Assembly (NCBI GenBank): GCA_963699805.1
Contig: CAVOVH010000002.1
Span: forward strand, 372,001-436,000
Direction: 5' to 3'
Source of the DNA: JAGTVG01 sp963699805
GTDB lineage: Bacteria > Bacteroidota > Bacteroidia > Cytophagales > Cyclobacteriaceae
DNA: 64,000 nt
Numbering within the stretch: position 1 is the stretch's first letter; each line of letters begins with the position of its first letter. The notes under the pieces are model-generated. The model saw only the letters and a list, made by a program, of their open reading frames with translations. It was not told the DNA's origin and ran no database searches. This document shows positions 26,662 to 36,033 of the stretch, piece after piece. The position numbers were made by a program, and so were the translations under genes.

Positions 26662-28935
26662 TCAGGAAGCAACAGGAATCACCTCTTTTTTATTTTTCAG
26701 GATCTCTTTAAATGCACTGATCCATTTTTCATTCTTTTCTTCCAGCGTCCTGATCAGCCGTTGAAAGTCAGGTTCATGTCTGATATTATCAAATAGTGGA
26801 TCGCGTTGCAGCAGCAAGACACTCATAAATCCCTTCGTGGAAGTGCTGTCAAGCCAGGCGAGTGCCTCTTCTTTATTTCCAAGAAAAGAATTCACAGCTG
26901 CCAGGTCATAATAATAGCTTCCTTTTGACCATGCTCCAAATCCTCTGAGTCCCTGTTGACTTTCCAGATCGAGGGTCATTTCCTCTTCAAACAGTTCCTG
27001 TGCTTCATCTTTTCTTCCTTCAAGCCAATAAAGATAAGCCAGCCGATGTCTGAAAGGGACATATTGGGACCTGTCAGTAAAATTATTCTCAAGTTCCTTG
27101 TACATGGACCAATAAGTGGCCGCTTCTGCCAGATTGCCGGATAAATAGTGGGTCCAACCCAATGCGTCCACTACGTTTTGATCCATGGGGGAAATCTCCA
27201 GGGCTTGTTCGAAATGATCGATGGCCAGGTCGTATTTGCCCCATTCCTGATATAATTTCCCCAATTGTGTGTAGGGATTGATCCAGTCCGGGGCCAGATT
27301 TTTTGCTTGCAGATACAGCGATTCCGCTTTAGAATATTCATCTATCACCTGATACAACATGCCCCAGTTGAGAAAATATTCAGGATCTTTTCTCCCATGC
27401 CCCACTTCCAGCGCTTTGACGATAAGGTCAGCACCCTTTCTGTAATTCCCCTGTTGCATAAAGTTATATCCGAGACTGTTCAATACCTCCGGATTCCCTG
27501 GATCAAGCTCGAAGGCTCTCCGAAAATCTTTCTGGGCTTCCAGCGGTTTATTCATCTGGTCATTCAGAATATTTCCTCTGAGCAGATAGGCTTCAGCCAG
27601 CGTCGAATCGATCTGGATGGCCCATTCCGCCATGGACAAAGCCTGATTAATCCAGACTTTTGTAGGCACACCATAATATCTCAGCCCTTTAAACAGGATC
27701 TCACCGATCATCACATGTCCAAGAGCGAAACCTGGATCGAGCTGAATGGCCTGTTCCAATAACTGAAGGGCATTTTCAAGGTCTTTTTCATCATTATAGT
27801 TGCGCCAGAGCTGCCTGGCTCGGAGCGCATAGTCATAGGCGGTTATATCCTGTGAGGAGCCCCGGCTGATGTGTCTTCTTTCCGACTGGCTTAATTTCGC
27901 CTTTAAAGCATTGGCGATCTCAATGGCGATTTCGCTCTGGATGCTGAAGATCTCGGTGATCTCCCGGTCGAAGGTTTCGGTCCAGATATGCACATCATTT
28001 TTAACATCGATCAACTGGGCAACGATCCTCACCGTATTCCCTGATTTTCTTACGCTTCCTTCCAGAATGGTGGAGACACCCAGTTCACGCCCGATTTCCG
28101 GAATGGTCTTGGTGGTATTTTTATATTGCTGTGTGGAAGTCCTCGATTTCACTTTAAGATCTGAAACTTTGGATAAATTATTAAGAATATCTTCTGTGAT
28201 GCCATCACTGAAATAATCCTGATTTGGATCATTGCTCAGGTTGGCAAAAGGTAAAACTGCGATGGATTTTTCGTCCAGCACCACATTCCGGTTGCCCGAA
28301 AAATAGGGGTATAGCATGTAACCTGATATCACGATCAGAATGAGGGCCAATGCCAGAATCACATACTTGGCCTTACGAGAGATCAGTTTTGTCTTTCCAT
28401 GAAGGTGATCTGACCGGGGTACCGCAAATTCTTCGTTTGCCAGTGCGTAGACGGGTACCGGATGATCCACGTTCTTTAGATCGAATTTGCCCAGGGGTTT
28501 GGTTTTGATGTCAGGCTGATTCCGGATCAGATGATAAATGGTATCTGAAAATAAAATGGATCCAGCCATGCCCAGGGATTCGATCCTTGAAGCCACATTG
28601 ACGCCATCCCCGTAAACCGAATCTCCCCTGACAATGATATCTCCAAGATGAATGCCGACACGAAGGGGTACACGCGTGTTATCAGTCAGCTCGCGTTGGA
28701 TCTCCATGGCACATTCAACGGCATCATAGGCGGAGGAAAAGATACTGAGGCTGCCATCTCCGTAGTATTGTAGGATCCTTCCATTGAATTTTTGTGTGGC
28801 CGTTTCCAGTACCCTCCGGTGTTTTTCAATCATGTTCAGGGCGAGCTGTTCATCCTTTTGCATGATGGCAGTATAACCGACAATGTCGGTAAACATGATC
28901 GCGGCCAGTTTTCGTGATTGATCAGACATCTGCAT
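26662..28935 (-). CDS. Class III cyclase-domain protein with TolB-like and TPR domains
   Basis: A 757-residue protein. Residues about 8-180 are a class III cyclase domain: MFTDIVGYT, YYGDGSLSIF and GDGVNVASRIE supply both metal Asp residues and the Asn/Arg pair. The usual purine-selecting Lys before GDG is Gln (ILQYYGDG). A membrane helix follows at about 188-208, then a FlgO/TolB-like domain (SIAVLPFANLSNDPNQDYFSDG) and about seven TPR repeats (380-650). The architecture is common in rhizobia and Bacteroidota, where these proteins are proposed to make cAMP or sense envelope state; the ligand is unknown. The periplasmic C-terminal half could report on envelope proteins. Confidence 0.88.
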   Translation of the reverse strand: MQMSDQSRKLAAIMFTDIVGYTAIMQKDEQLALNMIEKHRRVLETATQKFNGRILQYYGDGSLSIFSSAYDAVECAMEIQRELTDNTRVPLRVGIHLGDIIVRGDSVYGDGVNVASRIESLGMAGSILFSDTIYHLIRNQPDIKTKPLGKFDLKNVDHPVPVYALANEEFAVPRSDHLHGKTKLISRKAKYVILALALILIVISGYMLYPYFSGNRNVVLDEKSIAVLPFANLSNDPNQDYFSDGITEDILNNLSKVSDLKVKSRTSTQQYKNTTKTIPEIGRELGVSTILEGSVRKSGNTVRIVAQLIDVKNDVHIWTETFDREITEIFSIQSEIAIEIANALKAKLSQSERRHISRGSSQDITAYDYALRARQLWRNYNDEKDLENALQLLEQAIQLDPGFALGHVMIGEILFKGLRYYGVPTKVWINQALSMAEWAIQIDSTLAEAYLLRGNILNDQMNKPLEAQKDFRRAFELDPGNPEVLNSLGYNFMQQGNYRKGADLIVKALEVGHGRKDPEYFLNWGMLYQVIDEYSKAESLYLQAKNLAPDWINPYTQLGKLYQEWGKYDLAIDHFEQALEISPMDQNVVDALGWTHYLSGNLAEAATYWSMYKELENNFTDRSQYVPFRHRLAYLYWLEGRKDEAQELFEEEMTLDLESQQGLRGFGAWSKGSYYYDLAAVNSFLGNKEEALAWLDSTSTKGFMSVLLLQRDPLFDNIRHEPDFQRLIRTLEEKNEKWISAFKEILKNKKEVIPVAS

Positions 28936-29470
28936 TCAATACTTCATCTAAGGTACATATAAGTTGCCGTCCGGAAAAGCCAGAAACTGATAATTCATTT
29001 TAACTATTTTACCAACGGTAAAAAATCTGTTTGGATGACTGGTTTCCCATGTTATTACTGTTTTTCCAAAATAGAAGTTTCATTTCATTTCTTTTTTTTG
29101 TTATCAGGCATAAGTGCTTAAATGACTGATTTACAAGTATAAAAGTTGCATTGTGGATGAGATTTTTCTTTCTTCAATCCCCTAGATCATTCTTCCTACC
29201 GATTAGACGTTTTTTTTCAAAAAATATTGCGGATTTCTCATCCGGCGATCTAAATGAGAGATTGTTTTTGGGATATACGGGTATATGGTCCATATGGGAT
29301 ACAATGGCACTGATTTATGATGTTTCCTGTATGGGTACTTAAAAAAAATGATAATTTGTCATTAATTTAAATTATTCACTAAATTTAAGAAGATATTGTA
29401 AAGCGATATTTTTTACTCCCTCAGACGCAGGAAGATCGGGATTGCGATCATTTTTTAAATTTTCCAGAGA
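28936..29470. other. Intergenic region before the molybdenum operon
   Basis: A 535-bp AT-rich gap between divergent genes. A 63-codon open frame at 29151-29342 lacks a ribosome-binding site and has an unusual composition, so I do not call it. The promoters for both flanking genes must be here, but no clear TAnnTTTG pair was found. Confidence 0.4.
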
Positions 29471-31129
29471 ATGGGAACAGAATATCTACATTTTTTAGAA
29501 GCTTTAGAGACCCAAAAATCCTTGGCGCTCGCAATCATTTTACGTACTTCCGGTTCCACCCCCCAGGTTCCCGGATCGGCTGCCTTATTCACTCCCCAGA
29601 GAATTATTGCCGGTACTTTGGGTGGCGGCATCCTGGAATATGAAGCTGAATTAAAGGCAAAACATGCCTTGGAAAAGGGGCAAATCCTTTTAATGGAATT
29701 TGATCTCAATGCAGACATCCACGATCAAAAAGGGGCAATATGTGGAGGAAAGGCTTCCATATTGATTGATGCACATCCTGGCAAACACAGATCGGTCTTT
29801 CAAAAGGTAAAAATCGCATTTGAAAACAGGAAACCAGGGGCCCTGATTACAAGAGGGCAGGCCGGGTCGGCGGATGAATGGCAATTGGATCGATACTGGG
29901 TTGACCAGGAGGAGTTGGATAACGGATTACCCGGGGAAATTTTGAAGAACAGAAAATCAATTATCCGTTCCATTCATGAGGGAATGCCCATGTTGGTCCT
30001 TCCCAGAGAAAAGGTAACGAATCAGGCGGAATTCAGGGAGTTTATATTCATTGATCCGGTGATACCCCCCGAAAAGCTGATCATGGTCGGGGGAGGACAT
30101 ATTGGGAAGGCCGTTGTGCAGCAGGCTTCATTGCTGGGATTTGATATTACATTGATTGACAACCGGGCCGATACTATTAACAAAGCAACCCTTCCTTCCG
30201 GTACGGAAGTGAGGATTGGTTCGGTAGGTGAAAAGATCCGGGATATAAAAATTGATCCTGCGACTTTTATTGTAATAGCCACCCAGGGACATCAGCATGA
30301 TGCGGAAGCATTGCAGGCCTGTATCAGATCGGAAGCCGGGTATATCGGATTGATGGGCAGCCAGCGCAAAATCAGGTTAATGCGGGAAAGGTTTATTGAT
30401 GAGGGATGGGCTTCGGCCAGGGAATTTGATACCATTCATGCACCTGTCGGGCTGAACATACATTCGGAGACGATCCAGGAGATCGCGGTCAGCATCGCGG
30501 CTGAGTTGATCAAGGTTCGTAAAGAGCTGAAGGAAAAACACAAAATTCCTTACGTCTGTGGCCTGGTGCTTGCTGCCGGTGAATCCAAAAGGATGAAACA
30601 GCAGAAGTTGCTGATGGATTACCATGGAGAAAGTTTTATCAAAAATATCGTCCGTAAGGCAAGTACATCGGAAGTTGATTATACCCTGGTCGTATTGGGG
30701 AGTCATTCAAAGGAGGTCAATGAAGAGATTCAGTCATATCAGGTGGACAGCGTCTACAATCCACTCTTCAAGGAAGGAATGTTATCTTCCATACAATGCG
30801 GCTTTAATTCCATCCCAAAGAAAGTGGATGCGGTAATCGTTTTATTGGGAGATCAACCCATGGTAGAGACGGAACTCATCAATCAATTGGTGAACAGGTA
30901 CCGAAAAACGAGAGAAAAAATCATTATCCCGGTTTATCAGGGCGAACGGGGCCATCCTGTTCTGATCGATATCCGGCTCAAAGATGAGATATTTTCCCTC
31001 GATCCCGGGAAAGGCTTGCGGGAACTCATGTATTCCCATCTAGATGAGGTTTACGAACTTGAAGTTGACTCGCCCCAAATTTTAAAAGACATAGATAATA
31101 TAGATGATTATAATATTGCAATTACTTAA
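29471..31129 (+). CDS. XdhC-MocA fusion: molybdenum cofactor maturation and cytidylyl transfer
   Basis: A 552-residue fusion. Residues about 1-340 are XdhC/CoxI: TSGSTPQVPGSAALF and GTLGGGILEYEAE near the start, and a Rossmann part with MVGGGHIGKAVVQQA and TQGHQHDAEAL. XdhC binds Moco, guides its sulfuration and delivers it to hydroxylases. Residues about 357-552 are a MobA/MocA-type nucleotidyltransferase (CGLVLAAGESKRMKQQKLLM, then VLLGDQPMV), which attaches CMP to molybdopterin. The fusion therefore supplies MCD to the hydroxylases encoded directly downstream. Start ATG at 29471. The small-subunit gene follows after 12 bp with a strong AGGAGG site. Confidence 0.9.
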   Translation: MGTEYLHFLEALETQKSLALAIILRTSGSTPQVPGSAALFTPQRIIAGTLGGGILEYEAELKAKHALEKGQILLMEFDLNADIHDQKGAICGGKASILIDAHPGKHRSVFQKVKIAFENRKPGALITRGQAGSADEWQLDRYWVDQEELDNGLPGEILKNRKSIIRSIHEGMPMLVLPREKVTNQAEFREFIFIDPVIPPEKLIMVGGGHIGKAVVQQASLLGFDITLIDNRADTINKATLPSGTEVRIGSVGEKIRDIKIDPATFIVIATQGHQHDAEALQACIRSEAGYIGLMGSQRKIRLMRERFIDEGWASAREFDTIHAPVGLNIHSETIQEIAVSIAAELIKVRKELKEKHKIPYVCGLVLAAGESKRMKQQKLLMDYHGESFIKNIVRKASTSEVDYTLVVLGSHSKEVNEEIQSYQVDSVYNPLFKEGMLSSIQCGFNSIPKKVDAVIVLLGDQPMVETELINQLVNRYRKTREKIIIPVYQGERGHPVLIDIRLKDEIFSLDPGKGLRELMYSHLDEVYELEVDSPQILKDIDNIDDYNIAIT

Positions 31130-31141
31130 CAGGAGGTTACC

Positions 31142-31624
31142 ATGAAAAAAACCATTCAATTTACTTTTAATAATAAACCGACTCAAATAGAGGTGGAGGA
31201 TAATCAAACCTTATTATGGGTAATCCGGACCTCTTTGAACATGACCGGTACTAAATTCGGCTGTGGATTTGGTCAATGCGGATCATGTACGGTGCTCATT
31301 GATAATGAGCCAACACGTTCATGTTTAACTATGGCTGATTACGTGGATGGTAAAAATGTAGTTACCATCGAAGGTCTGGCCCGGAATGGAGAAATGCATC
31401 CGGTTCAGAAAGCATTTGTCGAACATGATGCCCTGCAATGCGGATTCTGTACTCCGGGTATGATTGTGAATGCCGTTGGCTTACTTCAGAAGAATCCGGA
31501 ACCGACCCGTCAGGAAATCATCGACGGGATGCATGAGAATTTATGCCGATGTGGTTCCTATGGAAGGATCCTGGATGCCATTGAATCGGCAGCGAAAGAA
31601 ATGAAAGGAGGGAAGTGGTTATGA
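31142..31624 (+). CDS. 2Fe-2S subunit of a molybdenum hydroxylase
   Basis: A 160-residue small subunit with two 2Fe-2S clusters. Residues about 1-75 form a plant-type ferredoxin domain with cysteines in FGCGFGQCGSCTVL and PTRSCLTM. The C-terminal four-helix domain has QCGFCTPGMI and LCRCGSYGRI, ligands of the second cluster near the Mo site. It carries electrons from the large subunit to an external acceptor. No FAD subunit gene is present, so this is an isoquinoline/aldehyde oxidoreductase-type enzyme with a non-flavin acceptor. No Tat signal, so it would travel with the Tat-bearing large subunit. Its TGA overlaps the next ATG. Confidence 0.93.
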   Translation: MKKTIQFTFNNKPTQIEVEDNQTLLWVIRTSLNMTGTKFGCGFGQCGSCTVLIDNEPTRSCLTMADYVDGKNVVTIEGLARNGEMHPVQKAFVEHDALQCGFCTPGMIVNAVGLLQKNPEPTRQEIIDGMHENLCRCGSYGRILDAIESAAKEMKGGKWL

Positions 31625-33753
31625 AAGCGGATCAAATCACCAAATTATACTTCAAGGATGTTAACAAGCCCCTATCCCTTGATCGCCGGGATTTCCTGAA
31701 AAAACTGGGAGGAGGTATCATCATCATTTTCACCCTTGGGGAGATGAGTCTTATCAGTGGATGTAAATCGAAAAATGGGAATGGTGGAGAGGATTTTAAT
31801 GCCTACCTTCGGATCAAGGAAGATGGAAGGGTGGATTGTTACACGGGGAAAATCGAAATGGGACAGGGAGTGATCACTTCCCTCGCACAGGTACTGGCCG
31901 AAGAATTGGATGTTTCAATTGACCAGATCGATATGATCATGGGTGATACAGAGTTGTGTCCTTATGATGCAGGAACCTGGGGATCTATGACCACCCGTTT
32001 TTTTGATCCGGTACTCAGGGCAGCTGCCGCCGAGGCTAGAATGGTGCTGCTTGAACTGGCTGCAGAGAAACTGAAAGTCAAAAAAGATCAGCTAAAGGTC
32101 AGTAATGGGGTAGTTATTGCAGCAAACGATCCGGATAAAAAAGTGGATTATGCCACCCTGACGGAAGGTAAAAAGATTGTCAGGAGGTTATCAGGCAAAG
32201 CCAAACCCAAGGATCCCAGTGAATTCAAGCTTATTGGTACCCCGGTCATCAGTATTGATGCAGAGGCAAAAGTACGTGGTGAAGCCAAATATGCAGGGGA
32301 TATCCGGTTGCCCGGCATGAAATATGCAAGGATCAAGCGGCCTCCTGCTCATGGAAGTAAATTGTTGAGTGTGGATAAATCCGCACTGGATGATATGGAG
32401 GGAGTGGAATTTTTCCAGGAAGAGGATTTTATTTTTGTACTGCATGAGGATCCGGAGGTGGCTGGTCTGGCCGTGGCACGGATAAAGGCGGAATGGGATG
32501 TTCCGGCATCATTAGCCGATGATCAGAGTATTTTTGATTATATCAAAAAGACAGCTACGGATTCCGAAGTTTTTGAAGAGGGTGGAAATCTGGAAACAGG
32601 CCGGTCACAGGCAGCGATCATCGTGGAGGAGGAATATCATGATGGATACAAGGCACATGCTACCATTGAAACCCATACGGCCACCGCTGAGTTCAAGGAT
32701 GGCAAACTGACCATGTGGGCATCTTCACAGACACCCTTTGGTACCCGCCAGGAGATCTCAGAAACATTCAATCTTCCTATTGAGAATGTACACCTGAAAC
32801 AGATTTTTATTGGAGGAGGTTTTGGTGGTAAAATTTACAACCAGCAAGCCGTTGAGGCGGCCCGGATCGCGATCATAAGCAAAAAGCCGATCCAACTTGC
32901 ATGGACTAGAAAAGAGGAGTTCATGTATGACATGTTCCGGCCGGCAGCCGTGATGAAAGCGGTTTCAGGAGTGGATAAAAACGGGAAAATGACCTTATGG
33001 GAATTTGACATATATTGTGCCGGATCCAGGGGTTGTGAGTTGTTTTATGAAGTACCCAACAACCGGAGCCGTACCTTCGATAAAGAAGGAATACATCCAT
33101 TCGGAACCGGTGCCTGGCGTGCTCCGGGTAATAGTACTACGACCTATGCCCGTGAATCCCATATGGATATCACAGCCCATCAGGCCGGGATCGATCCTGT
33201 GGAATTCAGGCTGAATAACATGAAAGAACCCAGGATGAAACGTACCCTCGAACTGGCAGCTAAAACCTTTGGATGGGAACCGGGTGTTACGCCCAGCGGA
33301 CGAGGCTTTGGGGTTTCCCTGGGATTTGATGCCGGCACGTATGTGGCAGTGATTGCGCAGGTGGAGGTGGATAAGTCCACTGGGAAGGTGCAGCCCATCA
33401 GGGTCGTCTGTGCCCAGGATATGGGTCAGGTGGTGAATCCTCATGGAGCCAATGTGCAGGCAGAGGGCTGTATCACCATGGGATTGGGATATGCCTTGTC
33501 TGAGGATATGGAATTTAACTGGGGGACGGTGGAAACCTCAAATTTCGATACTTATGAGATCACGAGGTTTGACGTGACTCCTAAAATGGAATGTGTATAT
33601 ATCGATGACATGACCGCCGCACCCGAGGGTGGTGGAGAGCCCGCGATCGTGGTGATGGGAGGAGCGATCGCGAATGCCGTATATGATGCCTGTGGTGCCA
33701 GGGTATTTCAGATGCCCATCACACCGGAAAGGGTACTTGCCGCCTTGAGCTGA
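31621..33753 (+). CDS. Molybdenum hydroxylase large subunit, Tat lipoprotein
   Basis: A 711-residue Mo-binding catalytic subunit of the xanthine oxidase family, closest in plan to isoquinoline 1-oxidoreductase beta. The N-terminus has a twin-arginine motif RRDFLKKLGGG and then GEMSLISGCKSK, a lipobox, so the enzyme would be exported folded and lipid-anchored. Mo-cofactor loops are visible: GKIEMGQGVITSLAQ, FIGGGFGGKIYNQQ, GTGAWRAPGN and the C-terminal GGGEPAIVVMGGAIANAV with the base-catalyst Glu. ATG at 31621 is preferred over GTG at 31615 because it lies 8 bp after AAGGAGG and overlaps the previous stop as ATGA. Confidence 0.93.
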   Translation: MKADQITKLYFKDVNKPLSLDRRDFLKKLGGGIIIIFTLGEMSLISGCKSKNGNGGEDFNAYLRIKEDGRVDCYTGKIEMGQGVITSLAQVLAEELDVSIDQIDMIMGDTELCPYDAGTWGSMTTRFFDPVLRAAAAEARMVLLELAAEKLKVKKDQLKVSNGVVIAANDPDKKVDYATLTEGKKIVRRLSGKAKPKDPSEFKLIGTPVISIDAEAKVRGEAKYAGDIRLPGMKYARIKRPPAHGSKLLSVDKSALDDMEGVEFFQEEDFIFVLHEDPEVAGLAVARIKAEWDVPASLADDQSIFDYIKKTATDSEVFEEGGNLETGRSQAAIIVEEEYHDGYKAHATIETHTATAEFKDGKLTMWASSQTPFGTRQEISETFNLPIENVHLKQIFIGGGFGGKIYNQQAVEAARIAIISKKPIQLAWTRKEEFMYDMFRPAAVMKAVSGVDKNGKMTLWEFDIYCAGSRGCELFYEVPNNRSRTFDKEGIHPFGTGAWRAPGNSTTTYARESHMDITAHQAGIDPVEFRLNNMKEPRMKRTLELAAKTFGWEPGVTPSGRGFGVSLGFDAGTYVAVIAQVEVDKSTGKVQPIRVVCAQDMGQVVNPHGANVQAEGCITMGLGYALSEDMEFNWGTVETSNFDTYEITRFDVTPKMECVYIDDMTAAPEGGGEPAIVVMGGAIANAVYDACGARVFQMPITPERVLAALS

Positions 33754-33775
33754 TCATTACGCTGAAGGCAGTCAC

Positions 33776-33816
33776 AGGTTCAGGATCAGGTGATAAAACG
33801 GATCCTGAACCTTTTA
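33776..33816 (+). terminator. Hairpin between the two large-subunit genes
   Basis: AGGTTCAGGATC (33776-33787) pairs perfectly with GATCCTGAACCT (33801-33812), loop 13 nt, followed by TTTT. It could end or attenuate the first transcript, so the second large-subunit gene may be expressed at a lower level or separately. Confidence 0.75.
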
Positions 33817-33849
33817 TAATTGTTTGTACTTTTTAATTTATAGGCGATC

Positions 33850-35997
33850 ATGGGGATGGATGAATATTTGAAAATTGATTTCAAAGATATCAGAACACCG
33901 GTTGATCTTGACCGGCGGAAATTTTTGAAGCGCCTGGGAGGCGGGATTTTAATCATCTGTTCGATCGGTGATTTTTCTGCGCTGTATGCAGAGATCATGC
34001 AAGGCCGTCCCATGCCCACCGATCTGAATGTTTATTTGAGGATCCGGGAAGATGGCAAAGTGGAACTTTATACCGGGAAGATTGAAATGGGACAGGGAGC
34101 GATTACCTCCCTCGCCCAGATGCTGGCCGAGGAACTCGATGTAAAACTGGACGAGGTGATCATGGTCATGGGAGATACGGATCTCTGTCCCTGGGATATG
34201 GGAACATTCGGATCCATGACTACCCGTTTTTTCGGGCCTCCATTACGGGCGGCAGGGGCGGAAGCACATGCCATACTGCTGGAACTGGCTGCTGAACGGT
34301 TGGGAATTCCCGTTGAAAAGCTTGCCGCTGATGAAGGTTTCGTACGCCAAAGGGATAATCAAAAGGTTAAAATCAGCTACGCGGATCTTACCCGGGGTCA
34401 GAAAATCGTAAAGCAATTAAGCGGAAAACCTGTCCTGAAGAAACCTGCAGAATTTAAGATCATAGGGAAACCGGTATTCAGGCAGGATGCAGAATTGAAA
34501 GTAACCGGTCAGGCAAAATATGCTGGTGATATACGGATTCCCGGTATGTTATCAGCCAGGATCCTGCGGCCTCCTGCTCACGGTGCCAGTTTGCGCACCT
34601 TGAATACAGATGGATTGAAGCGTTTCAACGACCTGGTGGTAGTGAATGAAAAAGATCTGTTCGCGGTACTCGATCCGGACCCGGAGAGAGCACAGCAGGC
34701 ACTGGCCAGCGTAAAAGCGGAATGGGATGAACCCGCTCCTGTAGTAAACGACAAAACGATCTTTCATTACCTGGTTGAAAAAGCCGGTACAGGGGAACCT
34801 GCAGGGCGGGGAGGTAGTCTGTCCGAAGGGCAGAAACTATCAAAGGAAATCGTTGAAGAAGAATACCTGAACAGTTATGTGGCGCATGCTCCAATGGAAC
34901 CACATGCCGCTACAGCTATATTCGAGAATGGTAAACTGACCGTCTGGGCATCCACGCAAACCCCCTTCCGGTTGCAGGAAACCGCCGCTGAAATGTTGGG
35001 AATCCCGGTGGAGGATGTGCGGGTGATGCAGAATTTTGTGGGGGGTGGTTTTGGCGGGAAATCCAACAATCAGCAGGCTCTGGAAGCGGCCCGGTTATCC
35101 AAAATAACCAGAAAACCGGTTCAGTTGATCTGGTCAAGACGGGAAGAGTTCTTTTATGATACTTTCAGACCGGCGGCAGTCGTAAAGATAAAATCCGGAT
35201 TGGATGGCAATGGAAAGATCTTACTTTGGGATTATAATGTTTATTTTGCCGGAGAGCGTGGATCGCAACATTTTTATGATATTCCCCATCACCAAACGGT
35301 GGCTTTTGGGGAATGGGGTGGCTCGAGCGGGATACATCCATTCGCGGTCGGTCCGTGGAGAGCACCCGCCAATAATACGAATACTTTTGCCAGGGAATCG
35401 CATATCGATGTAATGGCGTTCAAAGCCGGGATGGATCCCTATGAATTCAGATTAAAAAATCTCAAAGATCCCAGGATGATCCGTGTACTTAAAGCAGTAG
35501 CAGAAAAATTCGGTTATCAGACGGATAAGTATCCAAGTGGGCGAGGCATCGGCATTGCTTGTGGGATTGATGCAGGGACTTATGTGGCACATATGGCAGA
35601 AGTAGAAGTGGACCGGTCAACCGGAAAGATAAAAGTGAAACGGGTGGCATGTGCACAGGATATGGGATTGATCATCAATCCGCAGGGAGCCTTGATCCAG
35701 ATGGAAGGATGTATCATTATGGGCTTGGGATATGCCTTGAGTGAGGAGATCCGGTTTGATGGCGGGAAGATCCATACTCAGAATTTCGATGACTATGGGA
35801 TTACGCGATTTTCCTGGATTCCAAAGATTGAGCCTGTATTCATTGACGCAAAGGAAGATCCGGCCCAGGGTGGAGGTGAACCGGCCATCGTCTGCATGGG
35901 AGCCGTCCTCGCCAATGCCGTATTCGATGCGGTGGGAGCAAGATTGTACCAGTTGCCCATGACACCTGATAGGGTCCTGGCCGCCATGAAAGGTTGA
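33850..35997 (+). CDS. Second molybdenum hydroxylase large subunit (paralogue)
   Basis: A 715-residue paralogue of the preceding large subunit with the same order of motifs: RRKFLKRLGGGIL (twin arginine), GKIEMGQGAITSLAQ, FVGGGFGGKSNNQQ, AVGPWRAPAN and GGGEPAIVCMGAVLANAV. Unlike its neighbour it has no lipobox cysteine after the Tat stretch (SALYAEIMQGRP), so it is probably soluble in the periplasm or membrane-held by its signal. A single 2Fe-2S subunit gene serves the cluster, so the two large subunits may compete for it or differ in substrate. A terminator-like hairpin separates the two genes. Confidence 0.92.
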   Translation: MGMDEYLKIDFKDIRTPVDLDRRKFLKRLGGGILIICSIGDFSALYAEIMQGRPMPTDLNVYLRIREDGKVELYTGKIEMGQGAITSLAQMLAEELDVKLDEVIMVMGDTDLCPWDMGTFGSMTTRFFGPPLRAAGAEAHAILLELAAERLGIPVEKLAADEGFVRQRDNQKVKISYADLTRGQKIVKQLSGKPVLKKPAEFKIIGKPVFRQDAELKVTGQAKYAGDIRIPGMLSARILRPPAHGASLRTLNTDGLKRFNDLVVVNEKDLFAVLDPDPERAQQALASVKAEWDEPAPVVNDKTIFHYLVEKAGTGEPAGRGGSLSEGQKLSKEIVEEEYLNSYVAHAPMEPHAATAIFENGKLTVWASTQTPFRLQETAAEMLGIPVEDVRVMQNFVGGGFGGKSNNQQALEAARLSKITRKPVQLIWSRREEFFYDTFRPAAVVKIKSGLDGNGKILLWDYNVYFAGERGSQHFYDIPHHQTVAFGEWGGSSGIHPFAVGPWRAPANNTNTFARESHIDVMAFKAGMDPYEFRLKNLKDPRMIRVLKAVAEKFGYQTDKYPSGRGIGIACGIDAGTYVAHMAEVEVDRSTGKIKVKRVACAQDMGLIINPQGALIQMEGCIIMGLGYALSEEIRFDGGKIHTQNFDDYGITRFSWIPKIEPVFIDAKEDPAQGGGEPAIVCMGAVLANAVFDAVGARLYQLPMTPDRVLAAMKG

Positions 35998-36033
35998 CCT
36001 AAATATTGATTTTTTAATATAAACTATATCATC

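Noticed and set aside
29151..29342. A 63-codon gene in the gap before the molybdenum operon
   Set aside because: No ribosome-binding site, unusual amino-acid composition and no recognisable domain.
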